From positions 1 to 55,676 of the forward strand of contig CAICTM010000629.1 of the NCBI GenBank assembly GCA_903772945.1: a stretch of 55,676 nucleotides of DNA. Reading direction: 5' to 3'. The stretch comes from Seminavis robusta (lineage: Eukaryota; Bacillariophyta; Bacillariophyceae; Naviculales; Naviculaceae). The notes below the pieces were generated by a model, which did not search any database, was not told where the DNA came from, and saw nothing but the letters and a program-made list of their open reading frames with translations. Below are positions 41,989-51,939 of the stretch, piece after piece. How positions within the stretch are numbered: the first letter of the stretch is position 1; each line of letters begins with the position of its first letter. Made by a program: the position numbers and the translations under genes.

Positions 41989-43632
41989 TTATTGGCATCG
42001 GCATGTACCCTCACAATTACATTTCACCAATTGACAATCCACTTTGACGGATTCCAAACGCGGCAAACTACAAATTTCCGAGGGGATCAACCCAGACAAT
42101 GACGTCTTACTCAAATCCAAGTGCCACAGATTCCTCATCAACCCAAGTTCACTCCCGATTGTGCCTGTCAACGGGTTGTCGTGAAGTGAAAGTCGCGTCA
42201 CCGACGTCAACAGGCCCAATTCTGTGGGGAGCTGGCCTGTCAATTGGTTCATGTGAAGTTCTAATTTGAACAACCGAGAGAAGAGCAAGCCAAGCTCACT
42301 GGGCAGTGGCCCCGACAGGCGATTGGAAGATAAATGAATAAATTCCAGTCCAGTGAGCTTGTCCCAACCTTCCTGGGGCAGCGTGCCAGAGACATGCGTG
42401 CCGGACAACATTAAAGTGTTCAGGTGGCCCCATGCAGATCCAGCAAACGAAAGAGTCCCAGTCATTAGATTGTCATTGATATCCAGGGAAAACAAGTTGG
42501 ATAACCGGACCAGCTCAGAAGGCAGTCTTCCAGTCCAAGGATTGTGCGACAAGCGAAGGATGGACAAGGCAGTTGCCAGCCCAAGCTCTGTGGGGAGCTG
42601 ACCACTGAGAGAATTCCGTACCAAATCTAGTTCCTTTAGCAAGGTAAGAAAACCCAGCTCGGTTGGCAGGTGACCCTTCAGGTTATGATTGCCGCTGAAT
42701 GAAAACTTTTCAAGGGCAGTCAACTTGCCAATTTCAGTGGAAAGAGTGCCTGAAAAAGCGTTGGTTTCCAGTCGCAAAACCTGGAGATGCGGCATATTGC
42801 TGAACAAAAAATTGGGTACTTCACCCGTGAAGCGGTTTCGTTCAAGTTGGAGATTTGTTAGCGCCGTTAGAGCTCCGAATCTTCTAGGAATGGTGCCGTG
42901 AATACTCATCTTTTGGAGCGCCAGTGAGGTCAATTTGGTAAGGAAGGATACCTCCTCTGGCAAGGTCCCCTGAAGACCACTTTCCAAGAACTCCAGGGAT
43001 GTGTACTCGCCTTCGCTGGTGCAGGTTGGTTTTTTGTCTCTATTGGCGTTGTTATTGTGCACGGTCCAATCGCATTCATGGATCGAACCATCCAGCCAGC
43101 GGCTATTAGAGCCTGGGCTCCCCATCCAGGTTGCATAATACAAAGTTGCAAGGGCCATCAATTGATGCTTGCGCCAAGTGGGCATTGCTCCATACTCTGG
43201 GTGGCCTCGAAGCCAAGCCTCGCCTCTTGCCTGTGGGGTATTCTCAACCCTAATGGCTTTCGCAGTAGACTGTGGCCATTCGACTGATGGGCTTCTTTGG
43301 GAGAGAGCAACCAAGGCAATCAGGGCGACCACCAGAAAAACACATACTGGTACGGCATTCTTTCGGGTCCGTATCCACCCAACAAAAGTAGCGCCAGTGC
43401 TGGCACTCATCATGCCACTGCGTTGTGCGAAAGAAAGCTCGGCAGCCCGGCCGTCGTTCGATTGATCGTGGGAACTGAATCGGTCCGTGAAATTCGTAAG
43501 TTCGATGGAATTGCCGCTATTATTCAGGAGCAAAAAGGCCATGGGATCATAGTCCCCTTCTTCTCGTGCCTCCATGTTGTCTTGTTGCTGATTGTTGGTG
43601 GTACCGTAATGGTAATGGTACCGGTAGCTCAA
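41989..43632 (-). CDS. Membrane-anchored LRR receptor-like protein, single exon, 547 aa
   Basis: An intact frame. Residues 1-90 are a polar cytosolic part with a Tyr/His-rich start, and one transmembrane helix (about 92-111, AVPVCVFLVVALIALVAL) follows. The capping segment matches that of the other LRR gene (HQLMALATLYYATWMG, then W.DGSIHECDW). About 12 LRRs of the LxxLxLxxNxLSGxLPxELG type run from about 205 to 525, and the C-terminal cap is Cys-rich (CQLVKCNCEGTCRC). No kinase domain. A surface receptor or adhesion protein, paralogous to the gene at 32,292-35,663 but with no introns. The first ATG is used, though Met20 is possible. Confidence 0.92.
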   Translation of the reverse strand: MSYRYHYHYGTTNNQQQDNMEAREEGDYDPMAFLLLNNSGNSIELTNFTDRFSSHDQSNDGRAAELSFAQRSGMMSASTGATFVGWIRTRKNAVPVCVFLVVALIALVALSQRSPSVEWPQSTAKAIRVENTPQARGEAWLRGHPEYGAMPTWRKHQLMALATLYYATWMGSPGSNSRWLDGSIHECDWTVHNNNANRDKKPTCTSEGEYTSLEFLESGLQGTLPEEVSFLTKLTSLALQKMSIHGTIPRRFGALTALTNLQLERNRFTGEVPNFLFSNMPHLQVLRLETNAFSGTLSTEIGKLTALEKFSFSGNHNLKGHLPTELGFLTLLKELDLVRNSLSGQLPTELGLATALSILRLSHNPWTGRLPSELVRLSNLFSLDINDNLMTGTLSFAGSAWGHLNTLMLSGTHVSGTLPQEGWDKLTGLEFIHLSSNRLSGPLPSELGLLFSRLFKLELHMNQLTGQLPTELGLLTSVTRLSLHDNPLTGTIGSELGLMRNLWHLDLSKTSLSGLIPSEICSLPRLESVKVDCQLVKCNCEGTCRCQ

Positions 43633-43824
43633 GGTCTCCCTGCAGAAAAATGTGGGAGAGGTGAGGTGCGTTTCTGACAGTCTTCAGTCGTGATTTTGAT
43701 GACCACGTCTTTGAGATTTTGAAGCAGGAATGAGCAGAATAAATCTTTGTGTCTAAATGATACTGAAAGGTTTAGCAAACAAAGCGCCCTCCTTCAGAAC
43801 TGGATGTTTCATTTTATTTAATAC
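43633..43824. other. 5' flank of the 547-aa LRR gene
   Basis: Probably its promoter and 5' UTR. GGTACCGGT overlaps the start region at about 43,618. No other signal is seen. Confidence 0.3.
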
Positions 43825-44209
43825 CTAGCTACCGCTACGGTGTCTTCTTGACTGCACCATGGTACTGTAAGAAAGTTTGCTGCTCCGCTCATCGGCCATG
43901 CGAGGGACCACAACGACGCACATACCCATGAAGCATCCCCTCTCTCCCTTGGTAAATTGAAGTGCATGACTGTCATGATAGTCTGCGTTGTCACCCTTGC
44001 ATGGATCTATCAATTGGACATCTTTCACCCCATCCCAGTAAAGCGATTTCTCCGGATGTCTTGGCACGAAATCGCAATACCCTGCTGCTGTCTTTGACTT
44101 CTAGATGGTGCATCTTATCTCGCAGTGCCATTGTGATTACATCACCACTCGTGACACCGTGTAAAGCTACGCGCTTTCCTGCCCGAAGAAATTTGACAAC
44201 ACTTCCCAT
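43825..44209 (-). pseudogene. Small conserved-looking gene with a 1-nt frameshift
   Basis: Two overlapping minus-strand frames read as one protein. It begins MGSVVKFLRAGKRVALHGVT, runs through VKDSSR, then continues in the next frame as GYCDFVPRHPEKSLYWDGVK and on to FTKGERGCFMGMCVVVVPRM, ending near 43,825. One missing base at about 44,107 would explain the break. The total would be about 125 residues. It could be a sequencing error in a live gene, a recent pseudogene, or a gene with a tiny unusual intron. No family is recognised. Confidence 0.5.
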
Positions 44210-44935
44210 GGTGGTAGACGTCCCAGCTGGTTGAAATGCCCAACGGTTTGCCTCTTCCTCCTATAGTGAGAACGGTATTTTGTCGTCTCTTGCCACCGGT
44301 GGATGTAGAGTATGCACAGGATGACTACTCGACTCATTTCTTCCCACTACCAAAACACTGATGGCTTTCGTTGTGACGAGATTGAGAGCTTTTGTTCCGC
44401 CGGGCTCGCAACGGCTCATGCTGCCACAGGAAAGACAGATTCCGCTGCTGTTTCATAGCATGAAGTATCAAGAGGCTGCAAAGTCGGCTCGTTTCATGTT
44501 TGTCATTGTACGGTACTATTTCGAGGAGGAGTCGAGTCCGTTGATTCGAGCTTGGAGTTGTGAGCTCGGTACCGGTGCGTGCGCTGCGTTTTCGAGGAGG
44601 CATCGACGTCGTGAGCAGGTACCTGGTGTCGTCGCGGGATTTAATTACGATCGCTTCAAGCAGGTGCGCCTTGAGATTGCACGAGGGCTGCCAGGCTCCC
44701 TAGTAGTAGCCAGTGGCAGAAGGTAGCAACAGTAACGAAAACTGTGTGGCGCTGTCTTGGGTGACGTTGTGTTTATGCTTAGTTAGTTTGACCCCAGAAA
44801 AACATCCTCAGTTAAACCTAGACTCTAGATCTATGCACCTCCGTGCGGTATACGCTTCCCAGTGAGTACCTAATAGTTGGGAGTTCGTGCGGTCTGGTCC
44901 GGTGGTTGGATCTATGATCAGCCGACAGTGTGTTG
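44210..44935. other. Intergenic region
   Basis: A plus-strand frame at 44,361-44,726 (121 codons) has no motif and an unconvincing Arg-rich composition. GGTACCGGT occurs at about 44,568. No RNA gene or repeat is recognised. Confidence 0.35.
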
Positions 44936-46769
44936 CTAAGTATGGCTAGCAATCCTTCTTGCATGGACAACCCAGTCTTTATCAAACGTTTGCCGAGCCT
45001 TTCGTTGGTCCGCCAGAGTCAAATGAAAAGCTTCAAGGGTTTGACGAAAGGCCGGGGAGTTCTGCCGGGACAGGGTTCTAATGTGCAAAGCAGTGAGTCA
45101 TGGGATTCACAATGATGAAGCACGTCAACATGATTCCCCAGAAAGCTACTAACCTATACTGGTCGGTCAAGGAAAGGCTAAGATCAGCTAGCTTGCCAAG
45201 ATTGTTGCTCATGGCATCAAGCGCCGTGCATCCTTTCTCGTAGAAGACATCAATCACTGAACCGACTTTCTTGGTGTAGGTTGCAAGTTGTTTCTGTAGA
45301 TACGGCTGTTTAGGCATTGTCAATTCAAGGGTTTGCAGAAAGGCTGGGGAGGGTTCCTCCTGCCCAGCCAGGCCAACTAACATGTCCGCCAACTTGTTCG
45401 AATTTTGGATGACAGCACACAATTTCTTGTACCCTTCATCGGCAAAAGCTCGAATCATATGCTGGCCTTTCTTGCAAAAGTCTTGGAACATCTGTAGAGT
45501 GGCGTTTTGTTCAATCAAGCCCAAGTCAACAGCACGCAGAAGCCTGGTAGAAGCACGAAACCTGGTAGCCCTAGACGCCGATGCAAGTTTCAATAGTTTC
45601 AATCGTCTGGCTAGAGGTGATGATGCGGGAGGCGTGGAAGGAAAAGCTTGGGCTGGTGTTTGAGCCAATTCCAGGAGATCAATCATTATTTGTTGTCGAT
45701 CTTCCTGGATCAAGGCCAATTCCTCCCACCCTAGATTGGACTGGTCCCGAAACAACTTCTGCATTGTCCCGATCAGCTTAAAAATTCCCGTAATCAAATT
45801 CGTTGATCTCTTGATCTTAAATCCAACTGCAACCGAAAAGCTTTTGAACGCGTCAAACTCCTTCTGGCGTTGAGTCAAGAGAACGTTCAGTAGGGCTGCG
45901 CTCGTGTCGCTGATCGCAGGAGCGGGCAGCACAGTCACTCGGGACGTTGCGAACGCGGGAGCAATTGGACATTTCTTGACGCGAGGAGCGGTCGAGACGA
46001 GGTAGCTCCGTTGGACGCGAATGGCTATTGGAAGCGTAGCTCGACCAATCGCATCGGCCAAAGGGTAAAAACACTCTCCTTGAACATCGGTACCATACTT
46101 CGTTCGTCCAATTAGCGCAGCTTTATCGAAGGCCATCTTGAGGTTGGTCGGTGTTGGCTCCTGCAAATTTCTAATGAGACGCAAAGCTTTGGCCTCTGTG
46201 GCTAAAAGGTAGGACATCCAGTATAATCCATTCTCCATGCAAACCAAAGAGAGGCGACTGTCACTCTTTCCAACAAGAATTTGATTCATCTTCGATCCAA
46301 ACTTGAGGATATCCCAACCCTCGGCATTCTCCCACAGTACCAGACCTTGTGTTGTCCGATTGATCAAGCTCAATAAGTTTTTTCGACATTCTGCGATCCC
46401 CTCGTGGTCCGGCTTGTAGCCACACTGGATTGTGAGGAATTTTGGGGACATATCAAAGAGCTTGATGCCAGGATCGCCTCTTGTTGGTTTGGATGGATCG
46501 TTGATGTTTGAGACAATGCGTTCGAGCCTTCGACCGGCCTTTTGAGGTGGGATTATGGTAATGGATTTAGGTCGAGCCTTTGTCAGAATTGAAGTGCAGG
46601 CTCGAAACGAAATTGGCTGCCCGATGTACATGTACATCTCTTTGTCCGGCAGAAAGAACGGTGGTTCTCGGTTGTTCATCATTGCAACAAAGCGCTCGTA
46701 GAGTGCACCGTTCGTCTCCTTAGGTGACGGCACCGTGCTTCGGTCAACTGGTCTTGGTTTGGATACCAT
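44936..46769 (-). CDS. Hypothetical helical protein, two exons, 585 aa
   Basis: Exon 1 is 46,769-45,154 and exon 2 is 45,077-44,936, joined by a 76-nt GT-AG intron. The join converts a Tyr-Arg codon pair cleanly into an in-frame tail (TLSRQNSPAFRQTLEAFHL) ending at TAG. Without splicing the frame would end in a hydrophobic tail that is simply intron sequence. The start is taken at the ACCATGG context at 46,769; the frame stays open 39 codons further upstream. The N-terminal 250 residues are mixed alpha/beta (KSITIIPPQKAGRR, GIKLFDMSPKFLTIQCGY), and the rest is helical with repeated Ala/Leu heptads. No known domain is recognised. It is divergent from the CxxC gene at 47,161. Confidence 0.75.
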
Positions 46770-47160
46770 GGTTAGCGAAAGAGAAGGAGGAGGGGATGGG
46801 TTGGTCAGAAGGACCAAAAAATCAGAGCTCAAATCAGGACGCTGCTGGCTTTGTAGGTGTTCCGCAAACGGTCGCCCTGCAATCAAAGCACGGTTGAACT
46901 AGCCGTTGTTGAAACCAAAAACAATAAGCCAGTTGCGCTGTTTTGTTTTGGAGGTGTACTCTGCGCGATCTGCGCGCAACCACGACGGTTCGCTCAAACT
47001 CAACCGCGGGTACTGAAAGACAGAATTGTAAGGTAGTTCAGGTAACTTAGAGTTCAAGTTATTTTATACTGATCAACATATGGTACAAACAAATCTGAAT
47101 TTACCGCATCTACCTTAACTGCAAGACTGTCTTCCTGTTGGCAGCTTGGCAGCAACCACC
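46770..47160. promoter_or_regulatory. Bidirectional promoter region
   Basis: 391 bp between two divergent start codons, so it must hold both 5' UTRs and promoters. An A/T-rich patch with TTATTTTATACTG lies at about 47,059. No specific factor site is recognised. Confidence 0.4.
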
Positions 47161-47592
47161 ATGGCCCATACTGTTCAACAAGTAACATCAGAAGACATCG
47201 TACTTGCACCGCTACCCCCACCCGTAATCAATTTAGAAATGGGATCATCAGACGACGAGACGCCAGCTACTGTTCCCGCAGAAGAGCCGACGGCAGAGGA
47301 GGAGAAACCCAAAGAAGGGGCTCCCAAGGATGCCGGTGCAGAAGGCGAAGAAGAGGCAACCAAATTGCCGTGCTCCGTGTGTGGCGAAGAATGCTGGCAA
47401 ACGGGGTGGTTCTTACCTGCCGAAACAGAGGGGTCGACAGAGCGCAAGAGTCTATGTGATGACTGTTTTCTGGTGAGGCCGGACATTAAAGGGGCGGATC
47501 GCTGCTTACGAGGCCAGCTCAAGGTGCTACCTCCCAAAAAGCCAAAGAAACCCAAGGTGGCCAAGAAGCGTGGCGCCAAGGCCAAGCATTGA
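47161..47592 (+). CDS. Small acidic protein with CxxC pairs, 143 aa
   Basis: It starts at ACCATGG (47,161). An upstream TTG at 47,146 extends the frame but is not a likely start. Residues about 25-70 are Glu/Pro/Ala-rich and disordered. A Cys module follows (CSVCGEEC, about 23 residues, then LCDDCFLV and a further Cys), plausibly binding one or two zinc ions. The C-terminus is a Lys/Pro-rich basic tail (KKPKKPKVAKKRGAKAKH) that resembles a nuclear localisation signal. A nuclear zinc-binding protein is a reasonable inference; no named family is recognised. Confidence 0.65.
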   Translation: MAHTVQQVTSEDIVLAPLPPPVINLEMGSSDDETPATVPAEEPTAEEEKPKEGAPKDAGAEGEEEATKLPCSVCGEECWQTGWFLPAETEGSTERKSLCDDCFLVRPDIKGADRCLRGQLKVLPPKKPKKPKVAKKRGAKAKH

Positions 47593-49077
47593 TTGATTGA
47601 CTTGCATGCAGTACTGTACTGTTGCGAGATGTGGTTGTTTGGCGGAAATGGAAATTGAACAGAAACGGACTGGGTTTAACTGGGGAATACTATGACAGCC
47701 AATTTTCTCGCACACATACAGTACGCACATCCATCACTAAATTGGATTGATGCCCATAATTTCTTGTTGGTCATTTTCACAACCTTACTTACCTCCATCA
47801 CTACTGTGCTGAGCTGTATAATCACGATGATTGAGCTGTATTCATTGAGCGAGCTTTCAGGGGGCTCACAATCGGAGGGGCCGATCTTCCCCTGCGGTAA
47901 CCCGATCTTCTTTGCTAGCTAGCTAGTTTTCTGCTTTTGGAACTACTAGTATGGCCTTCAGCACAACTCAGTAGGATCTCCCACATCGTCGCACTTCTGA
48001 TTTGTGAAGCAGAGGCCGTGGCATACGTGAAGCAGAACACCCAGCTATCTACCAATGGAATTTGCTTTCTTTGTCTAGCTAGCTGGATACCAGTATGATC
48101 TTGACTCGGACACCTCATCGAGTCACATGCCAAGAACCGGCGAGTGAGTGGAAGAAATGCGGTGCTTATAAAGGAGTGAACAGTTCGGCTAGGTAGGCAC
48201 CACATGGCTCTTGGAGGGTAGCAAGCCACCAGGAGTGTCAACCTCTTTTGTCACACCCGTACCTCCCGTACAGCCACGTGCAAGCCATCGTCCCAAACGA
48301 GGGGGCGAGAGCCAAGGCGAATGCTCTTGAGTCGAGTTGGCAGGATGGCCGCTGCTTGCTAGTACTATTGACGGAACAGGGCTGGCTGGTTAGCTGCCAA
48401 TTTGGTGTTGCTACTACTGTACGAGACGATTGGCGGCCATAGGAACTGGCTGGCTATCTGAACGACCCGCAGGCTTCTGAATCTCAACGTTCCTCTTTGT
48501 CCTCCTGTTGATCCGTCTGTTGGCAAGCCCTTTGCTGCTTCTCCTTTGTCTTTTCGTAGTCCCCCCTCGTTTCCAGGCATTCTTCTCGGTGTGGTCTGGT
48601 CGCTCGATGCATGCATAGATATATTTTCCGCATCACTCCAAGCCTCTGATTGCACATCAATCGCAACATCGTTGCCGGCCAGATTGGTATTTTGCCCGGA
48701 GAAGAGGGCATGCAAACCCAATACTAGTATTATTATGGATCTGTTCAATGCAGGAACCGAATGAATCGAATCTATTCCCCAAGAGAAAACACACTCTGGC
48801 AAATGGTACCGCTAGCTACATAGCTAGAAAACAGTGGCCGACTGCATGCCTTGACAAGGCTGGGAGAAGTCGTGGTGGAAGCTGACACTGGTAAACTAGC
48901 TACATGTAGTAGAAAATGATACGATGTTTGCTAAAATAGAGGAGTCATTATTGGGCCAGGAGTAGAGGAAGGTCGAACCGACTTGATCAGGTCTGGCGAC
49001 GGCTGGCACGTGTGGAACGAGTAGATCGGCGAGGCGCTTTGGTTGGGACAATGGAATGTTAGATGACAGGATGGTAC
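47593..49077. other. Gene-poor intergenic region
   Basis: Short frames on both strands (for example 48,365-48,802 -) lack recognisable motifs. The right part (about 48,870-48,990) matches the 3' flank of the gene at 51,940-53,728 (AAAATGATACGATGTTTGCT against AAAATGAAACGAATGTTTGC), marking the end of a segmental duplication. Confidence 0.5.
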
Positions 49078-49599
49078 TCACACGAAAAGTCGAACCAAGA
49101 GGGTGACGGCAGCAGCAATCTTTTCGTCACTTTTGGAAATGGAGGCATGGAGTTTGGCACGGAAGTCGTCGCCTAGGGTATAGTATTTGTCCACGTTGGC
49201 GCGGGAGGTAGAAATGTGGGCTTCGAATACTGCCAACGTTCGATCCATGTGGTTGATCGCAGCTTCAGCCACTTCGAGGACTTTGTGGAAGGCTGGAGAA
49301 GGTGGAACAGACCTTCGTGCGTCTTCGACAAGCGTACGGAGGTTGTCGACTTGGGCATAGTATTTGTCCACGTCGGCGCCGGATGTAGCCTTGTGATCTT
49401 CAGATGCTGCCAACGTCCGATCCTTCTGCTTGGTGGCAAGTCCCTCGAGTCTACCGATAGTAGCCGAGAGATCTTCGAATAATGTCAAGGTTTGACCCTT
49501 TTGCTTGATGGAAACTTGCAGCATCGCGAGACCTTGGAGGAGAAAAGGTCCATGAAATGCAGGCTTATCAGGGGATACGATGGGTGGATTGGACGCCAT
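49078..49599 (-). CDS. Truncated paralog of the 513-aa gene (173 aa)
   Basis: It starts at ACCATGG. An upstream stretch of about 25 nt is also conserved with the larger paralog, but without a common ATG. The protein holds two clear copies of a helical unit, DRTLAASEDHKATSGADVDK and DRTLAVFEAHISTSRANVDK, plus a weaker first copy. The larger paralog has one such unit. The reading frame ends at TGA 49,078-49,080, but the codon overlaps a GTGAGT donor in the same phase as the intron 1 donor of the paralog. What follows downstream is already the paralog's 3' flank, so exons 2-4 are missing. It may be a short functional gene or a deletion derivative. Confidence 0.6.
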   Translation of the reverse strand: MASNPPIVSPDKPAFHGPFLLQGLAMLQVSIKQKGQTLTLFEDLSATIGRLEGLATKQKDRTLAASEDHKATSGADVDKYYAQVDNLRTLVEDARRSVPPSPAFHKVLEVAEAAINHMDRTLAVFEAHISTSRANVDKYYTLGDDFRAKLHASISKSDEKIAAAVTLLVRLFV

Positions 49600-49727
49600 G
49601 GTGATGAGACAGAGAACCAAGAGTCGAATGATCGTGTAGAAAAATCCCTTGTTGACGTCGTCAAATCAAGGAAAGTGAGAGGAGTGGAGGCGATGGTTCC
49701 AGTGCGAGGCCACGTTTGGATCTTTTT

Positions 49728-49850
49728 GAACGGAACAATATCGCCCGCCAAAGCGCCGTCGTGGCTTTCATTGGAATTTGAATTGGCCTCTCTAGGGCGT
49801 GAAGCGACGGTTCGGGAAACCCATTGCTTCCCACGATTGATACCTTCTCA
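49728..49850. repeat. Promoter-block repeat, copy 1
   Basis: Contains CGCCCGCCAAAGCGCCGTCG and GGCTTTCATTGG, matched at 50,373-50,500 and more weakly at about 53,795-53,850. In copies 1 and 3 it lies shortly upstream of the start of a family member. Confidence 0.7.
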
Positions 49851-50372
49851 ACGATCGCCTCGAGAACTTCGCGCCGAGCTCAACATACGTTCTAAGCGCC
49901 ACGACCTTGGACGGGATGAAATCGGGAGATGTTGTACTAGGACACTCCATGGATCGAACTCTGCATAGAGCAGTAGCCGCTTGTTGCAAGAGGAGGCGTC
50001 ATGGTCGCTCCGTGGAAGTAATCGTCGACCGAAAGAAGGAAGAAGTCATCGACCGACCGAACCGACCCGTCGAACGCATCGAACGATCGTCGAACGGCTG
50101 CCGCTGCCCGCTAACCAAACAAGAGGAGCCTGTCATGGTAGTGGAGTAGCCGCTGTAAAGAAGTAAAGAAGAGGACGTAAACGACGTAACATCATCTTGC
50201 TAGAGTAAAGGTAGAGGTATCGAAATAATGAACCGGAAGCCTGAAGAGGAGGAGTGGCCAACATCTTTATCGGTCGGTGGCCATTCCTCGTCCTCTCTTA
50301 GCCAACCATGTGTGTTGTCAACGTGGTTCGTGGACGGTATCAGCGGATCAAACCATTCTAGGCACCGCAACC

Positions 50373-50500
50373 TTGAACGGAACAAATCGCCCGCCAAAGC
50401 GCCGTCATGGCTTTCATTGGCCCAAGGTCGGCAAAGTTCCTGTGCTGAACCAAACGGCATTGGCAAACCCACTTGCTTTCCACGGATTGATACCGATGCC
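50373..50500. repeat. Promoter-block repeat, copy 2 (orphan)
   Basis: Same orientation as copy 1. It also shares the following CCAC.GATTGATACC segment. No gene of the family follows it, so it looks like the remains of a third duplicate. Confidence 0.7.
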
Positions 50501-50576
50501 TGCAACGAAATTCACATACATGTTCCCATTGTGCAGGGACAGCCTGGAAGTACCGGTACGGCAGCTAACGACTTTC

Positions 50577-50770
50577 CTGAGGAACGCGAAACGTCGCGAC
50601 GTCGCGACTTTGAAAGTCGAGCGACTTTCGAACGACGTTTACCGCGACTTTTACGCCCTTCGCCATTTTTCGTGACGTCACTTTCGAAACATCGCGCAAC
50701 TTACTGCGACATTTGGCGCAACTTTCACGTCTTTTACGACTTTACCACGTAGCGACTTTCCACGATCGCC
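50577..50770. repeat. GCGACTTT-rich cluster
   Basis: At least six close variants of GCGACTTT or GCGCAACTT occur between 50,590 and 50,760, with spacing of roughly 10-50 nt, interleaved with ACGACTTT and reverse forms (AAAGTCG). No terminal repeats are evident. It could be a degraded satellite or foldback element, or a cluster of binding sites. Confidence 0.6.
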
Positions 50771-51082
50771 TATCGGGGGACTTCCACGAGCCTTTTCCAG
50801 GACACATGTTGTGTAAGTCGTACCGGAGGCATCCAGTGGTACGCTGTACCGGTAAAGAGCACATGAGCACCGCACCGTAGAGCAGAACTCTGAAATTTCA
50901 TTCATTGCTTCATTTATCAAGTATTATTGTGCGAAACTTTCAGAGTTTGAAACTAAACTCTGACATTTGAGTTTTTGCTTCACTTTTTCCAGATATTACC
51001 TGAAATTGCAGAGTTTGAGGCAAAAATCTAAAATTTCATAATTTTTATCTAAGATTCAAGTAAAAAGAACTAGAATGTCATG
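50771..51082. other. Intergenic, A/T-rich
   Basis: Two or three loose repeats of CAGAGTTTGA and AACTCTGAAATTTC occur between about 50,885 and 51,035. No gene is seen. Confidence 0.4.
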
Positions 51083-51568
51083 TACACTCCTCCCTTGATA
51101 TTAAGATATCTCTAAGTTCACCTTTACCCTGAAGGAATCTTAGCAAAAACTCAAATATCTGCAGTGAGAATCTTCTTAGAATTTTGTTAAAATTCAGGGT
51201 CCAAAGGCAACATCTTAGCTTTCTTGTCATTTCTATTGACCATACTAATAGTATGGTACATACCAACCTTGCTACTCTGCTTGCCACCTTACTGAACATA
51301 CCCTTAGGAGAAGAGAGGAAAGAGCAATGTATCATCTGCCGGAGGCGAAATTTTTGACTTTTGGCACCTCTTTTTAAGGCGTTTTGTTGTAGAAAAGTGT
51401 CATTGTATCATCTCTCAATCTCTTATGTGCCCAAGGGAGAGTGCTTACTGGCTATCTTAGCTCTAGTAGAGTGCAGATCTGAGTGTCTCAAGTATCTTAA
51501 AACATTCCAGCAAATCTCAGTACTCGACATTTTATCTCCAACTCTCTTAATATCAAGGGAGAAGTGTA
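51083..51568. mobile_element. Possible small transposon with ~24-bp terminal inverted repeats
   Basis: TACACTCCTCCCTTGATATT at 51,083 is mirrored (one mismatch) ending at 51,568, and the match includes the following AAGA. The 486-bp interior has no gene and shows weaker inner pairing. No target duplication was identified. Confidence 0.55.
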
Positions 51569-51939
51569 TGGCGTTGCTCATTCCAATCACACGATGAATG
51601 CGATGGGTATTCTACAACATTGCTAATTCCGGAACGGGTGTAAGTGATGTGGCTGATTAGATTAGTGGCTGACACAGGGGAAACCGGGCACCTGTACCGA
51701 TGCTCTGCTCGTTGGGGGGCTGTTCTTTGCATCGTGCTCGCCTTGAAATCGGTCACAAAGATGCTACACGAACTGTTTTCGTGACAAGAATGGCTGAAGT
51801 TGACCCGTGCAGGATCGTATCGAATCTAGATACCTCGTGGTGGCAACTGACACTGATGGACTACACGTACTAGTAGCTATTAGAAAATGAAACGAATGTT
51901 TGCTAGCTACAGCAGTGAGCACCGATCTGATCACGCCTT

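Noticed and set aside
44361..44726. 121-codon plus-strand frame as a gene
   Set aside because: Overlapped by a comparable antisense frame, no motif, and Arg-rich composition unlike the neighbouring genes.
45078..45153. Hydrophobic C-terminal tail of the helical protein as a membrane anchor
   Set aside because: The segment is flanked by GTTAGT and TTAG splice signals, and splicing it out gives a natural in-frame exon, so it is read as intron.
50228..50752. 174-codon plus-strand frame
   Set aside because: It runs through the promoter-block repeat and the GCGACTTT cluster. Its Arg/Pro-rich sequence follows from those repeats.
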